NCBI GenBank assembly: GCA_016744675.1
Contig: JADGDX010000005.1
Location: forward strand, 1-64,000
DNA length: 64,000 nt
Reading direction: 5' to 3'
DNA from: Desulfuromusa sp.
Lineage (GTDB): Bacteria > Desulfobacterota > Desulfuromonadia > Desulfuromonadales > Geopsychrobacteraceae
Part shown: positions 1 to 8,891 of the stretch, one piece after another
How positions within the stretch are numbered: the first letter of the stretch is position 1
How the letters are laid out: each line of letters begins with the position of its first letter
The notes under the pieces: generated by a model
Seen by the model: the letters and a program-made list of their open reading frames with translations, nothing else
Databases searched by the model: none
What the model was told of the DNA's origin: nothing
Program-made: the position numbers and the translations under genes

Positions 1-72
1 CCCCAGGGGGATTCGAACCCCCGTCGCCGCCGTGAAAGGGCGGTGTCCTGGGCCAGGCTAGACGATAGGGAC
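1..72 (-). tRNA. tRNA-Glu (UUC), 3' end cut by window edge
   Basis: On the minus strand the sequence begins GTCCCTATCGTCTAGCC and has the anticodon loop CTTTCAC (UUC) and a T-arm GGGGGTTCGAATCCCCC. It is identical to the complete tRNA-Glu at 27977-28054 over the visible part. The last acceptor bases, the discriminator and CCA fall outside the window. Confidence 0.95.
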
Positions 73-111
73 TTAAATTTATTAAGTCCCTGCGGGAAAC
101 GAACCCGCAGG
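68..111 (-). other. Conserved double hairpin in tRNA-Glu leader, T-arm-like
   Basis: Directly upstream of the tRNA in its direction of transcription are two inverted repeats. The first, gggactta/taagtccc, overlaps the tRNA 5' end. The second, cctgcggg/cccgcagg, has a 7-nt loop. Together they read like the T-arm plus 3' acceptor strand of a tRNA. The same arrangement precedes the second tRNA-Glu copy at 28051-28093, with paired (compensatory) base changes in the stem. Confidence 0.6.
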
Positions 112-127
112 TAAATCACAGGAGAGT

Positions 128-157
128 TTAATACCTCAGGGCGGTGGAAACTTGCAA
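128..157 (-). promoter_or_regulatory. Possible sigma-70 promoter for first tRNA-Glu
   Basis: On the minus strand TTGCAA is followed after 18 bases by TATTAA, about 55 bases upstream of the tRNA. The placement is reasonable, but the match is only moderate and rests on inspection. Confidence 0.35.
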
Positions 158-244
158 GAAAAAAATATCATAGCGGCAGCAAGAATCGGGTTGGAGAGTT
201 AATCAGCCAATGGTATTTTCAGGAAAATTCTAAAGGGAGACCCT

Positions 245-1117
245 ATGCCAGATGATTATCAACGCATAGCCAAAGCAATCCACTACCTGAAAGCTTCAAG
301 CCTCGACCAACCATCTCTTGATGAGGCTGCTAAGCACATCGGCTTGAGTCGTTTTCATTTTCAAAGACTTTTCCGCCGCTTTGCCGGTGTCAGTCCTAAA
401 CGCTTTGTGCAACACTTGACCAATGAACATGCTAAAACCCTACTAGACCAGTCAATGTCAATTCTTGATACCAGTTTTTCAGTTGGATTAAGCGGTCCAA
501 GTCGCCTACATGATCTACTAATCAGTGTAGACGCCGTTACGCCGGGGGAATATAAATCGGGTGGATCAGAGCTGCGCATTGAGTATGCGGTTCATTCAAC
601 CCCTTTTGGACAATGCTTTATTGCACTGACTGAACGTGGAATTTGTTGTCTCGAATTTATCGACTCAACAAACAAAGAATTCTCTATTCAGAAACTTCAA
701 AAGATGTGGCCGAAAGCCCGCATCAACGAAAACCCATCTCGGGCTGAACTTACAATTCAACAGATTTTCAATCCCCCCGATATATTTCCAAGGACGCCCC
801 TGCCCCTATTTCTTCAGGGAACAAACTTCCAGCTCAAGGTCTGGCAAGCATTGCTCAAGATTCCCGTCGGATGTGTCACATCCTATGGCTACCTTGCCGA
901 CAAGATTGGACAGCCATCAGCTAGTCGTGCCGTTGGCACTGCTATTGGCAATAATCCGATAGGATATTTGATCCCTTGTCACCGGGTCTTGCGTGGAGAT
1001 GGTCGCATTGGTGGCTATCGCTGGGGGATTGAGCGAAAACAGACAATTCTAGGAAAAGAACTTTGCGTCGCCCAAAGCTCAGACGAACAGTCCCCACACA
1101 CAGGGTTTATAGAGTGA
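245..1117 (+). CDS. AraC-type HTH fused to O6-methylguanine-DNA methyltransferase (Ada-like)
   Basis: This is a bifunctional alkylation-repair protein of 290 residues. Residues 1 to about 105 form an AraC-family helix-turn-helix domain (IGLSRFHFQRLFRR). Residues from about 190 form the methyltransferase domain, with the acceptor cysteine in IPCHRV (Cys245) and the following RIGGYRWG. It removes alkyl groups from O6-guanine by suicidal transfer to that cysteine. The N-terminal zinc-binding phosphotriester domain of E. coli Ada is missing, so the methyl-phosphotriester switch that activates Ada is absent. The start has a good ribosome site (AAAGGGAG). The next gene, clcA, is convergent, only 7 bases away. 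Confidence 0.9.
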   Translation: MPDDYQRIAKAIHYLKASSLDQPSLDEAAKHIGLSRFHFQRLFRRFAGVSPKRFVQHLTNEHAKTLLDQSMSILDTSFSVGLSGPSRLHDLLISVDAVTPGEYKSGGSELRIEYAVHSTPFGQCFIALTERGICCLEFIDSTNKEFSIQKLQKMWPKARINENPSRAELTIQQIFNPPDIFPRTPLPLFLQGTNFQLKVWQALLKIPVGCVTSYGYLADKIGQPSASRAVGTAIGNNPIGYLIPCHRVLRGDGRIGGYRWGIERKQTILGKELCVAQSSDEQSPHTGFIE

Positions 1118-1124
1118 ACAGAAA

Positions 1125-2879
1125 TCACTTCATTTTAGAGATCAAACGATCTTTCAAACCTCGGTCTTCGTAAGCCAGCATAAAATCATGGCGTTTCAAT
1201 AATCCCACAACTTTTTTATGGTTGTTTGGCTGAACAACGGGAAGGCAAGATGTCTTCTTCTTTTCAAACAAATGAAATGCGTCTTTCAAATCATCTTGCG
1301 TGGTCAGATACAACACATCCCTGGTCATAACTTCATCCACCACGATCAGATCCTTCAAATTTTCATATTTATCCAAAGAGTGCTGTAAATCGTTAATCGA
1401 CAGCATGCCAACCATTTCATCTTCCTGATTCAGCACAACATAATGTGGATAAGATGAATCCGCCATGCGAATCGCTATCTCAGCCAAAGTTGCCGCATTT
1501 GTAATCGATTCATAATCGTACAACATGACATCGGTCACTCGAATATCCTTCAAGCGCCCCACATCATGCCCTCTTACAATGTTAACTCCCTTGCGGATCA
1601 ACTTCATCTCATACGCAGAGTAACCAAAAAACAGTCGGACAAACATAACGCTGGTAATACATGCCACCATCAGCGGTAAAATTATTTCATAAGAATAGGT
1701 TATTTCAAACAACGTCAGCACTGCAGTAATGGGTGCCAACGTTGTCCCCGCGACAAAAGCTCCCATCCCCACCAACGCGTAACAACCTGGATTAATGGCA
1801 AATTGAGGGAAAAACTGTTCGGCTCCAATTCCGATAACTGAGCCGACTGCCGCGCCCAGAAACAGCGATGGCGCGAAAATTCCACCACTCATCCCCGACC
1901 CGATCGAAATTGACGTGGCCAACAACTTTACTCCCAAAATGACCAGCGCCACCTGTAGACCTAGACTATTGCTCAAAGCCGCGTTGACTGTTTCGTAACC
2001 CACGCCAGCGACTTGTGGGACCATCAAAATCAATCCACCCAAAATCAATCCACCTGTTGCCGGTTTTATCCAAGCGGGCATTCTAATTTTTTCAAACACA
2101 CGGTCGAATCCATAGATCATGCGAATAAATAAAATCCCTAATACCCCGGTAGATATTCCCAAAATCAGATAAATATACAACTCAGAATAACTATTAAGAA
2201 CAAATGGTGTGGAATTGAAGGTAATAAATTCTCCCCAAAATAGTTTTGAACCAACAGATGCGACAACAGCTGCAATAGTGATATGAGAAATATAGGTGAT
2301 TTCCATATCAAGAAGAATAATTTCCATCGCAAACATTGCCCCGGCAATCGGCGCGTTAAATGTTGCAGAAATCCCTGCTGCAGCCCCGGAGGCCAGGCAG
2401 ACCCGCCTTAAATCTGGGTTAAGATTAAACATTTGCGCAATCGACGAACCAACAGAAGCCCCTATCTGGACTACAGGACCCTCACGCCCCACCGACGCGC
2501 CCGTACCAATCAACAAACCAGTAATCAGCGCTTTCATAAGAGTAACTCTGTGTCGGATCCGGCTCTGCATATTGGTGACAGCAATAATCACTTCCGGAAC
2601 CCCAGGACCTTTAGCTTCGGGAACGACATATGTGATCAGAACACCTGCGACAAGTCCGCCAAACGTTGGAATCAATAGTGTTTGCCACCATGGAGCAGCC
2701 ATCACCCCGGCGAGAAAACCATCATCAACTGACCAAAATAATTGTTGAAAAAATTGGATTAACTTTCGGAAAACAATGGCACCTATTGCGGCAAGAGATC
2801 CTATGAGTAAAGAAAAAAACAGAAGGAAAAACTCAGGATTACTCAATCTGGAACGAACACGTGAAATCATATCTTTCAT
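1125..2879 (-). CDS. clcA: ClC-type chloride channel/antiporter with C-terminal CBS pair
   Basis: This is a polytopic inner-membrane ClC protein of 584 residues that moves chloride by channel or H+/Cl- exchange. The family motifs are present: KGPGVPEV near the first selectivity helix, VGREGPVVQIGASVG, and GSGMSGGIFAPSLFLGAAVG. The last ~130 residues hold two CBS domains (VTDVMLYDYESI... and VDEVMTRDVLYL...), which usually bind adenine nucleotides. The ORF extends 25 codons further upstream, but the ATG at 2879 (or 2882) follows an AGGGA site and begins the natural MKDMISRVRSRL sequence. It is separated from hypA by about 170 bases and may be its own unit. Confidence 0.88.
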   Translation of the reverse strand: MKDMISRVRSRLSNPEFFLLFFSLLIGSLAAIGAIVFRKLIQFFQQLFWSVDDGFLAGVMAAPWWQTLLIPTFGGLVAGVLITYVVPEAKGPGVPEVIIAVTNMQSRIRHRVTLMKALITGLLIGTGASVGREGPVVQIGASVGSSIAQMFNLNPDLRRVCLASGAAAGISATFNAPIAGAMFAMEIILLDMEITYISHITIAAVVASVGSKLFWGEFITFNSTPFVLNSYSELYIYLILGISTGVLGILFIRMIYGFDRVFEKIRMPAWIKPATGGLILGGLILMVPQVAGVGYETVNAALSNSLGLQVALVILGVKLLATSISIGSGMSGGIFAPSLFLGAAVGSVIGIGAEQFFPQFAINPGCYALVGMGAFVAGTTLAPITAVLTLFEITYSYEIILPLMVACITSVMFVRLFFGYSAYEMKLIRKGVNIVRGHDVGRLKDIRVTDVMLYDYESITNAATLAEIAIRMADSSYPHYVVLNQEDEMVGMLSINDLQHSLDKYENLKDLIVVDEVMTRDVLYLTTQDDLKDAFHLFEKKKTSCLPVVQPNNHKKVVGLLKRHDFMLAYEDRGLKDRLISKMK

Positions 2880-3046
2880 CATTATCCCTGTTTTTTTTTT
2901 GTGGCATATCAGTAAAGCAGATATCCAAACCCGATTCGCCATTGATAATATCATTTCAACGAATCAGTTTCTCCTACTATAAAGCAATCATTATTTTCAA
3001 TCTTATTTAGGATAGACAAAGGCGGGGGAATAGTCGGTATTATCCC

Positions 3047-3400
3047 TTAGTTTGATTCTGGCACATCGAGTTCGAGTTGCTGTAGGATCATATCTTCACC
3101 AGCAATCACGTCAATATCTACTGCTTGACATTGTGGACAAAGAAAACTGACGCCCACAATCTCACCGCAGTAGCCACAGGAACAGGAAATTTCGACCTCC
3201 TGGTGAATTATGTCCAATGTTGCTTCTTCGGCAACTGTCCCTTTTTTACAGCTTTGATACGCTTCCATAAACAGACTGGGTTCAATACCCGACATGACAC
3301 CGATACTCACCGTAATTCGAGAAACTTTATCAGCGTTATGTTTGATGGCATCCTCTGAAACCAATGACATCAGTGCCGAAACAACGGAAAACTCGTGCAT
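3047..3400 (-). CDS. hypA: Hydrogenase nickel insertion protein HypA
   Basis: This is the 117-residue nickel metallochaperone that works with HypB to deliver Ni to the hydrogenase large subunit. It starts MHEFSVVSALM, where His2 is the usual Ni ligand. It carries a zinc site of two Cys pairs (CSCGYCGE and CPQC). The ATG at 3400 overlaps the hypE stop as TAATG, so translation is coupled; the upstream ATG in the ORF track (MLMHEF) is not used. It is the last gene of the hydrogenase operon. Confidence 0.95.
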   Translation of the reverse strand: MHEFSVVSALMSLVSEDAIKHNADKVSRITVSIGVMSGIEPSLFMEAYQSCKKGTVAEEATLDIIHQEVEISCSCGYCGEIVGVSFLCPQCQAVDIDVIAGEDMILQQLELDVPESN

Positions 3401-4392
3401 TAACAAATCCTCGGTAAAATTTCACCTGATGGATATTCCATAAGGCGTTCAGTGCCGTAATCAGACTGTAGAATAACATGGGGGTGGGCGTGTTTCTCCA
3501 TAACGGTACCGATAAGCGCTGCATGCGGATAGCCTGCTTGGTGTAAAACTTCAAGAGTCGATTGACAATCTTGCTCAGCGACAGATAAAACAAATGTTCC
3601 TTCACAAGCCAGCGTAAAGGGGTCAATCCCGAGCATTTCACAAAAACCAGAGACTGGTGTACTGATCGGCACTTGATTCTCCACAATGTGGATAAGATGG
3701 TGACTCTGTTCTGCCCACTCGTTGAGAACGGCACTGAGACCACCACGGGTTGCATCACGCATGGCATGAATGTGTAGTTTTTTGTTGAGCAACGATTCTA
3801 TTCCTGGCCATAAGCTGCGACAGTCAGAGCGCAATCCATGGACCGAAATTTCTTCGCGCGCAGCAAAGATACAGGCACCATGTTCAGCAATCGGGCCAGA
3901 AACAATAAGTTGATCCCCAGTCTGGATATGGCTAACTGCACAATCGCAAACTAATTCCCCGATCCCTGTCGTATTGATAATAATTTTATCAACTGCTCCC
4001 TTTGGGACAACCTTTGTGTCCCCAGTAATAACCTGAACACCTATTGTTTGCAGCTCTGAGGCCATACTAGCAACAATTTTTTTGAGCAGATCAATTTCAA
4101 ACCCTTCTTCAATAATAAATGCGACCGTTAAATATAGGGGGCGCGCACCACGCATGGAAACATCATTGGTCGTTCCAGCAACGGCAAGTTTTCCTATATC
4201 GCCGCCTGAGAAAAAAAGAGGGTCAACTGTGTACGAATCGGTGCTGACAGCCAGTGTCCCTATATTGACCACAGCAGCATCGTCCATTGTCGAAAGAATA
4301 TGATTCTCAAATCCAGCGACAAAAATATCGCGGATTAAACATTGATTTTCCAAGCCTCCCGAGCCATGGGCCAATAGAATTCGGTCTGCCAT
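3400..4392 (-). CDS. hypE: Hydrogenase maturation protein HypE
   Basis: HypE takes the carbamoyl group from HypF on its C-terminal cysteine and dehydrates it to a thiocyanate, the source of the CN ligands of the NiFe site. The protein is 330 residues long, begins MADRILLAHGSGG (the typical glycine-rich start), and ends in the required ...LPRIC. The start follows AGGAG and overlaps the hypD stop as TAATG. The annotated ORF has an 11-residue false extension. Confidence 0.95.
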   Translation of the reverse strand: MADRILLAHGSGGLENQCLIRDIFVAGFENHILSTMDDAAVVNIGTLAVSTDSYTVDPLFFSGGDIGKLAVAGTTNDVSMRGARPLYLTVAFIIEEGFEIDLLKKIVASMASELQTIGVQVITGDTKVVPKGAVDKIIINTTGIGELVCDCAVSHIQTGDQLIVSGPIAEHGACIFAAREEISVHGLRSDCRSLWPGIESLLNKKLHIHAMRDATRGGLSAVLNEWAEQSHHLIHIVENQVPISTPVSGFCEMLGIDPFTLACEGTFVLSVAEQDCQSTLEVLHQAGYPHAALIGTVMEKHAHPHVILQSDYGTERLMEYPSGEILPRIC

Positions 4393-5516
4393 TAATATCT
4401 CCTGTAACGGTAGTAAGCAGCACAAGCTCCTTCATTGCTGACCATGCAGCTCCCCTGTGGGGACGAAGGTGTGCAACCTTTTCCAAAGAGGGCACAGTCT
4501 TTAGGCTGTGCATGGCCCATCAGGATTTGACCACATAGACAGCCAGAGGTTTTTTCCTGCGTTGCCCTTGGGCAGTAACGACTAAATTGCTGTTCAGCAT
4601 CGATCTCAACATACTCATCACGCAATTTCATAGCAGAGTTCTCAATTGTCCCGATCCCTCTCCAGATAAAATCTTCTCTTGTTTCAAAGTATTTAGAAAC
4701 CAATGCTTGTGCCTTTAAGTTTCCTTCAGGTTTTGCCGAACGAGAATAGCAATTCTCAACGATTGCTTTATTGTCACACAGTTGCAACAAGATTTTGAGG
4801 ACAGCATCTAAAACGTCAATAGGTTCAAAGCCTGAGATAACAACAGGTTTGTGGTGTTGCAATGCAAACGGCTCGTAGATTCCTGTGCCGGTTATGGTCG
4901 TTACGTGTCCCGGCCCGATGAAAGCGTCGATATGTCCGCCCTGTTGCAGAATCAATTCGATTGCTGGTGGAACAAGCACATGGTTGATGTGAAAAAACAG
5001 GTTGTTTACCTTGAGTTGTCGTGATTGCTCAATCAGTAATGCTGTCATTGGAGTTGTTGTTTCAAAGCCAATGGCAAAATAGATGACTTTTTTGTGTGGA
5101 TTCTCCGTCGCTATTTTGATGGCATCCAGCGGGGTATAAACAAATCTGACGTCTCGGCCCTCTGCCCGCGCATGTTGCAGGGAGGTGCGACTTCCGGGAA
5201 TCTTAATCATGTCACCAAGAGTGACCAAGATTGTATCCTCCATGGACGCTAACGCAATCGAGGCATCAATGCGATGCTGAGGAAGAACACAAACCGGGCA
5301 CCCCGGACCATGAATGAAACGGATTGAATCAGGGACAAGTTGATCCAGCCCGTATTTGACGATAGAAAATGTGTGGCCGCCACAGACCTCCATAATATTA
5401 ACTGGTCGGTCAAGATCCTGAGCCGCCTGATGGATTTTGTGGCTGTAGGCACGAATTATATCCGGGTTACGGTAACCGGAGTACAGTTTATCCGTCGTCA
5501 GAGGTTGACTTCCCAT
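4392..5516 (-). CDS. hypD: Hydrogenase maturation protein HypD
   Basis: HypD is the Fe-S scaffold on which the Fe(CN)2CO unit is assembled together with HypC. The protein is 374 residues long. It contains the conserved EVCGGHTFSIVKYGL, HGPGCPVCVLPQ and IGFETTTP motifs and a C-terminal cysteine set including SGCLCGQILMG, which carries the [4Fe-4S] cluster. The start chosen at 5516 (MGSQPLTTDK) has an AGGAGA site 10 bases upstream and overlaps the end of hypC by 29 bases. The longer ORF start at 5597 lies well inside hypC and is unlikely. Confidence 0.94.
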   Translation of the reverse strand: MGSQPLTTDKLYSGYRNPDIIRAYSHKIHQAAQDLDRPVNIMEVCGGHTFSIVKYGLDQLVPDSIRFIHGPGCPVCVLPQHRIDASIALASMEDTILVTLGDMIKIPGSRTSLQHARAEGRDVRFVYTPLDAIKIATENPHKKVIYFAIGFETTTPMTALLIEQSRQLKVNNLFFHINHVLVPPAIELILQQGGHIDAFIGPGHVTTITGTGIYEPFALQHHKPVVISGFEPIDVLDAVLKILLQLCDNKAIVENCYSRSAKPEGNLKAQALVSKYFETREDFIWRGIGTIENSAMKLRDEYVEIDAEQQFSRYCPRATQEKTSGCLCGQILMGHAQPKDCALFGKGCTPSSPQGSCMVSNEGACAAYYRYRRY

Positions 5517-5763
5517 CAGGGTCATTCTCCTGTATATCACTACTGAGTAGTAACTCTTCGTGTAATTCAAGGGTTCTGAGTGCTTCTTCAGCATCAATCT
5601 TACTCATAGCAATACCGATATGCACCAAAACCCAATCACCGACTTCAACGTTGTTTTCTACGAGAGCCAAATTCGCTTCACGCGAAACACCCATGGTGTC
5701 TACCGTTGCAGTACAGAATTCATGGTCAATCGACACAATTTTTGAAGGAACAGCTAAACACAT
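5488..5763 (-). CDS. hypC: Hydrogenase assembly chaperone HypC
   Basis: This is a small 91-residue chaperone starting with the diagnostic MCLAVPSKIV. Its N-terminal cysteine (Cys2) contacts the HypD iron centre and then the large subunit precursor. It ends inside hypD (29-base overlap), consistent with the partnership. The large subunit here is already mature-length, so HypC may dissociate without a proteolytic step. Confidence 0.95.
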   Translation of the reverse strand: MCLAVPSKIVSIDHEFCTATVDTMGVSREANLALVENNVEVGDWVLVHIGIAMSKIDAEEALRTLELHEELLLSSDIQENDPDGKSTSDDG

Positions 5764-5778
5764 TTTGACCTCTTTATA

Positions 5779-6486
5779 TTATAGGAGTTCCGCATCATTT
5801 TTTTGTGCCCAGCCAAGGATCTCTTTCCACAATTCGGCAAAGCCATGTTTTGTTTTTATATCTGTCTGTAGAATTAATGCGTTTGGATTGATTTCTTTAA
5901 TCTCTCTGGTGCTGCGTTCAAGGTCAAAATCGAAGTGAGGAAGGAGATCGACTTTGGTGAAGATGACCACGTCAGCCATGCGAATCATGACCGGATATTT
6001 GACTGGTTTATCATCCCCTTCTGGGATTGAGACGGCAACAATGTTCTTATGGGTTCCCAATGCAAATTTACTGGGACAAACCAGATTACCAACATTTTCA
6101 ACAAAAAGAACTTTAATGTCATCAAGGGGAAGTTGTTCCATTGATTCAGAAACCATCGCAGCGGACAAATGACAAACACTACCCGTTGAGATTTGCTGCG
6201 CGGAAACACCTTTATTCCTGATTCTGTCGGCATCACGCTCTGTCGCCAGATCACCTTCCAAGACCCCAAGCTCAGACAGTTGACCCTGATATTGGTCAAT
6301 TAAACCTTCCAATAGAGTTGTTTTCCCACTACCGGGTGATCCCATGAGATTGATACCAAAGATTTTTCGCTCATTGAGCTTAATACGCGTCTGGTCAGCG
6401 ACCTGATCATTTTTTTTAAACAGACTGCGCATATCTTCGACTGTTTTTGTGTTGCTGTTTTCTACGGGAGTTGTTGGCTGGTTCAT
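5779..6486 (-). CDS. hypB: Hydrogenase nickel incorporation GTPase HypB
   Basis: HypB is a GTPase that drives Ni transfer from HypA. The protein is 235 residues long and has the Walker A motif GSPGSGKTTL, a metal/GTPase region around SVCHLSAAMV, and TKVDLL as the guanine specificity motif. It lacks both the N-terminal CxxCGC high-affinity Ni motif and the histidine-rich stretch seen in some homologues, so it probably does not store nickel. The start at 6486 (MNQPTTPVEN) follows a GAGAG site. It lies 15 bases before hypC. Confidence 0.94.
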   Translation of the reverse strand: MNQPTTPVENSNTKTVEDMRSLFKKNDQVADQTRIKLNERKIFGINLMGSPGSGKTTLLEGLIDQYQGQLSELGVLEGDLATERDADRIRNKGVSAQQISTGSVCHLSAAMVSESMEQLPLDDIKVLFVENVGNLVCPSKFALGTHKNIVAVSIPEGDDKPVKYPVMIRMADVVIFTKVDLLPHFDFDLERSTREIKEINPNALILQTDIKTKHGFAELWKEILGWAQKNDAELL

Positions 6487-6546
6487 AATATCTCTCACTC
6501 TATGTTTGAAGGACAAACCTCAGTGATGAGGAATGAGTTTATTAAT

Positions 6547-8856
6547 TTATTGATCATGCCTTAATGCGTAGGCCAATTGCCCCAAGCTGATGCCTCCATC
6601 GTTACAAGGAATTTTAGGTGGAAGGTAGAACGTGTATCCTCTCTTGGGTGCTATGAAAAAAAGACGCTCAACCAAGCAGGAATTTTGAAAAACACCTCCA
6701 CACAGGAGCGCTTCTTTTCGGCCTTCCGCATCCATAATGCAGCAAATGATATTGACGAGCATGTTTACAAAAGCCGTAACACCTCTCACCTGATTATTTT
6801 CCATGGACATGGCCAAAATTGCATCGGAGCAATCGATTAAGCCATTGTCAACGTTGAACTTGTAGCAAATATCTAGGTCTGGATCAAAGTACTTTTCCAT
6901 CATGAGCCCGCTTTCCCCTTCAAAGGAAAGAACCTGATAGAGGCCAAGCAGGGACGCTGCAGCATCAAATAAACGACCGATTGAGCTAGTTTTCGGCGAA
7001 TTGATTTTTTGTCTGTACATTGCCCAGAGTAAGGCTCTGTCCTCTTGTTCCCATGATGTTGTGCAAGGGTTTGAGGTCTGTATGGCGTCTTCCCCGAGCA
7101 GGTCAAACAGTAAGCCGATAGCAACACGTCTAGGTTCCTTGACAGCCTTTTCTCCTCCAAGCAAAGGAAATGGTTTCAGATGGGCGACTCTGCGATAACC
7201 ACGATAGGATGTTGTCAAAAATTCTCCACCCCAAATCGTTCCATCATCACCATATCCAGTGCCATCCCAACATATCGACAAAATTTCTGAATCAATCCCC
7301 ATACCACTGGCAACCATTCCCGAGAGAGCATGAGCATAGTGATGTTGTACACTAATGACCGGAGCTGATTGCTGATGTGCCCAGTGAGAAGTCGTATAGT
7401 TTGGATGTTTGTCACAAACAATAATGTCTGGCGTAAATTTATACAGATTGAAGAAGGTCTCAATTGTCTGCTGGTAGTATGCTTTTGCGCCTAACGTCTG
7501 CAGATCGCCCACATGAGGGCTGAGAATCGCCTGACTATTGAGTCCTAAACCAATCGTATTTTTTTGATCTGCACCGACGGCCAGAACTCTTTTATCTAGA
7601 GATTCTGGCAAATTGAAATTTGCGGGAGCATAACCACGTGCTCGACGGATCATAATTGATACGTCTCCAGCACTATTGATGACACTGTCATCGCACCCAT
7701 TCACGATGTCTCGATTAAATTCTAGGACATACTCAATAACAGAGCCGAGCCTGTTCTTCAGTGTTGTGCTGTCTGTAATAATTGGTTCGTCTGAGATGTT
7801 AGCACTGGTTGCAATGATTGGGCGATCAAGTTGATTGAACAGCAACTGTAAAAGCGGTGTGTAGGGGAGGAATAGACCAATTCGGTCAAGTCCCTTCGTG
7901 ACCTCAGCGCAGCACGCCCCTTTGTCTTGGACAATAACAATAGGCCTTTGATGACTTTGGATCAGATTTCTGGATGAGACATCAAAAACACCATATCTTT
8001 CCGCCATATCGACATCTTTGACCATGACCGCAAAAGGCTTGGTCGGTCGATTTTTTCGGCACCTCAATTCCGTGACTGCTGATGCGTTAAGAGCGTCACA
8101 AATGATATGAAAGCCGCCCACCCCTTGAATCGCAACGACACATCCCTGCTCAATTTTTTTGGCAATCCAAATGATGGGTGATTCGGTTACAATTGCCTCT
8201 CCCTCAACCGTTGACAGCATCATCTTAGGCCCACACTCGGGACAGCTGGTTGCTTCAGCGTGAAAACGTCTGTTTGAAGGGTTCTCATACTCCTGTTGAC
8301 AGCTGTGGCACAGAGGGAAGGGGCTCATCGATGTCGCCGGTCTATCGTAAGGAAGGCTACGGATGATCGTGTAACGCGGACCACAATTTGTACAATTATT
8401 CAGTGGATACTGATAACGACGATTGTTGGGATCTTGGATTTCATGGTCGCAGTCGGAGCAGATCGTGACATCAGGGGGAAGAATGGCTTCGGTCGTTTCA
8501 ACCTGCTCTGATTGAAGGATTGCAAATCCCTCGCTAGAGGTAGTCTCCGTTGCATGAACATCAACTTCATCAATGACAGCAAGCGGAGGAGCGTCGGCTC
8601 TTAATTGCTCAAGGAAATTATCGAGCTTAGACTGCCGACCTGTTGCAGTAATATGTACGCCTACGGGTGTGTTGCAAACCGATCCGGAAATACTATTTTC
8701 TAATGCAATTCGATAGACGAAGGGTCGAAAGCCAACTCCCTGCACAGTCCCTCTGACTGTTATAATACATGAGATAAGGTCTGCTGAGTGTCGAGGAGTT
8801 GATACCACTGAAATCTGCTTCCGAGTCATTATGTGAGGATGATTGTCAGCAACCAT
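6547..8856 (-). CDS. hypF: Carbamoyltransferase HypF
   Basis: HypF uses carbamoyl phosphate and ATP to carbamoylate HypE, the first step of cyanide ligand synthesis. In the 769 residues the domains run in order. First is an acylphosphatase-like domain (VRGTVQGVGFRPFVYR), then two zinc fingers (CSDCDHEI...CTNCGPRYTI and CHSCQ...CPECGP). These are followed by a YrdC-like domain (KNRPTKPFAVM) and a C-terminal Kae1-like carbamoyltransferase domain containing HHYAHALSGM and CWDGTGYG. The start may instead be the ATG at 8829 (MTRKQ). It follows the MCP gene by 35 bases. Confidence 0.95.
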   Translation of the reverse strand: MVADNHPHIMTRKQISVVSTPRHSADLISCIITVRGTVQGVGFRPFVYRIALENSISGSVCNTPVGVHITATGRQSKLDNFLEQLRADAPPLAVIDEVDVHATETTSSEGFAILQSEQVETTEAILPPDVTICSDCDHEIQDPNNRRYQYPLNNCTNCGPRYTIIRSLPYDRPATSMSPFPLCHSCQQEYENPSNRRFHAEATSCPECGPKMMLSTVEGEAIVTESPIIWIAKKIEQGCVVAIQGVGGFHIICDALNASAVTELRCRKNRPTKPFAVMVKDVDMAERYGVFDVSSRNLIQSHQRPIVIVQDKGACCAEVTKGLDRIGLFLPYTPLLQLLFNQLDRPIIATSANISDEPIITDSTTLKNRLGSVIEYVLEFNRDIVNGCDDSVINSAGDVSIMIRRARGYAPANFNLPESLDKRVLAVGADQKNTIGLGLNSQAILSPHVGDLQTLGAKAYYQQTIETFFNLYKFTPDIIVCDKHPNYTTSHWAHQQSAPVISVQHHYAHALSGMVASGMGIDSEILSICWDGTGYGDDGTIWGGEFLTTSYRGYRRVAHLKPFPLLGGEKAVKEPRRVAIGLLFDLLGEDAIQTSNPCTTSWEQEDRALLWAMYRQKINSPKTSSIGRLFDAAASLLGLYQVLSFEGESGLMMEKYFDPDLDICYKFNVDNGLIDCSDAILAMSMENNQVRGVTAFVNMLVNIICCIMDAEGRKEALLCGGVFQNSCLVERLFFIAPKRGYTFYLPPKIPCNDGGISLGQLAYALRHDQ

Positions 8857-8891
8857 CCTCGCATAATGTTTGTCTCATTTGAAGTTGATAT

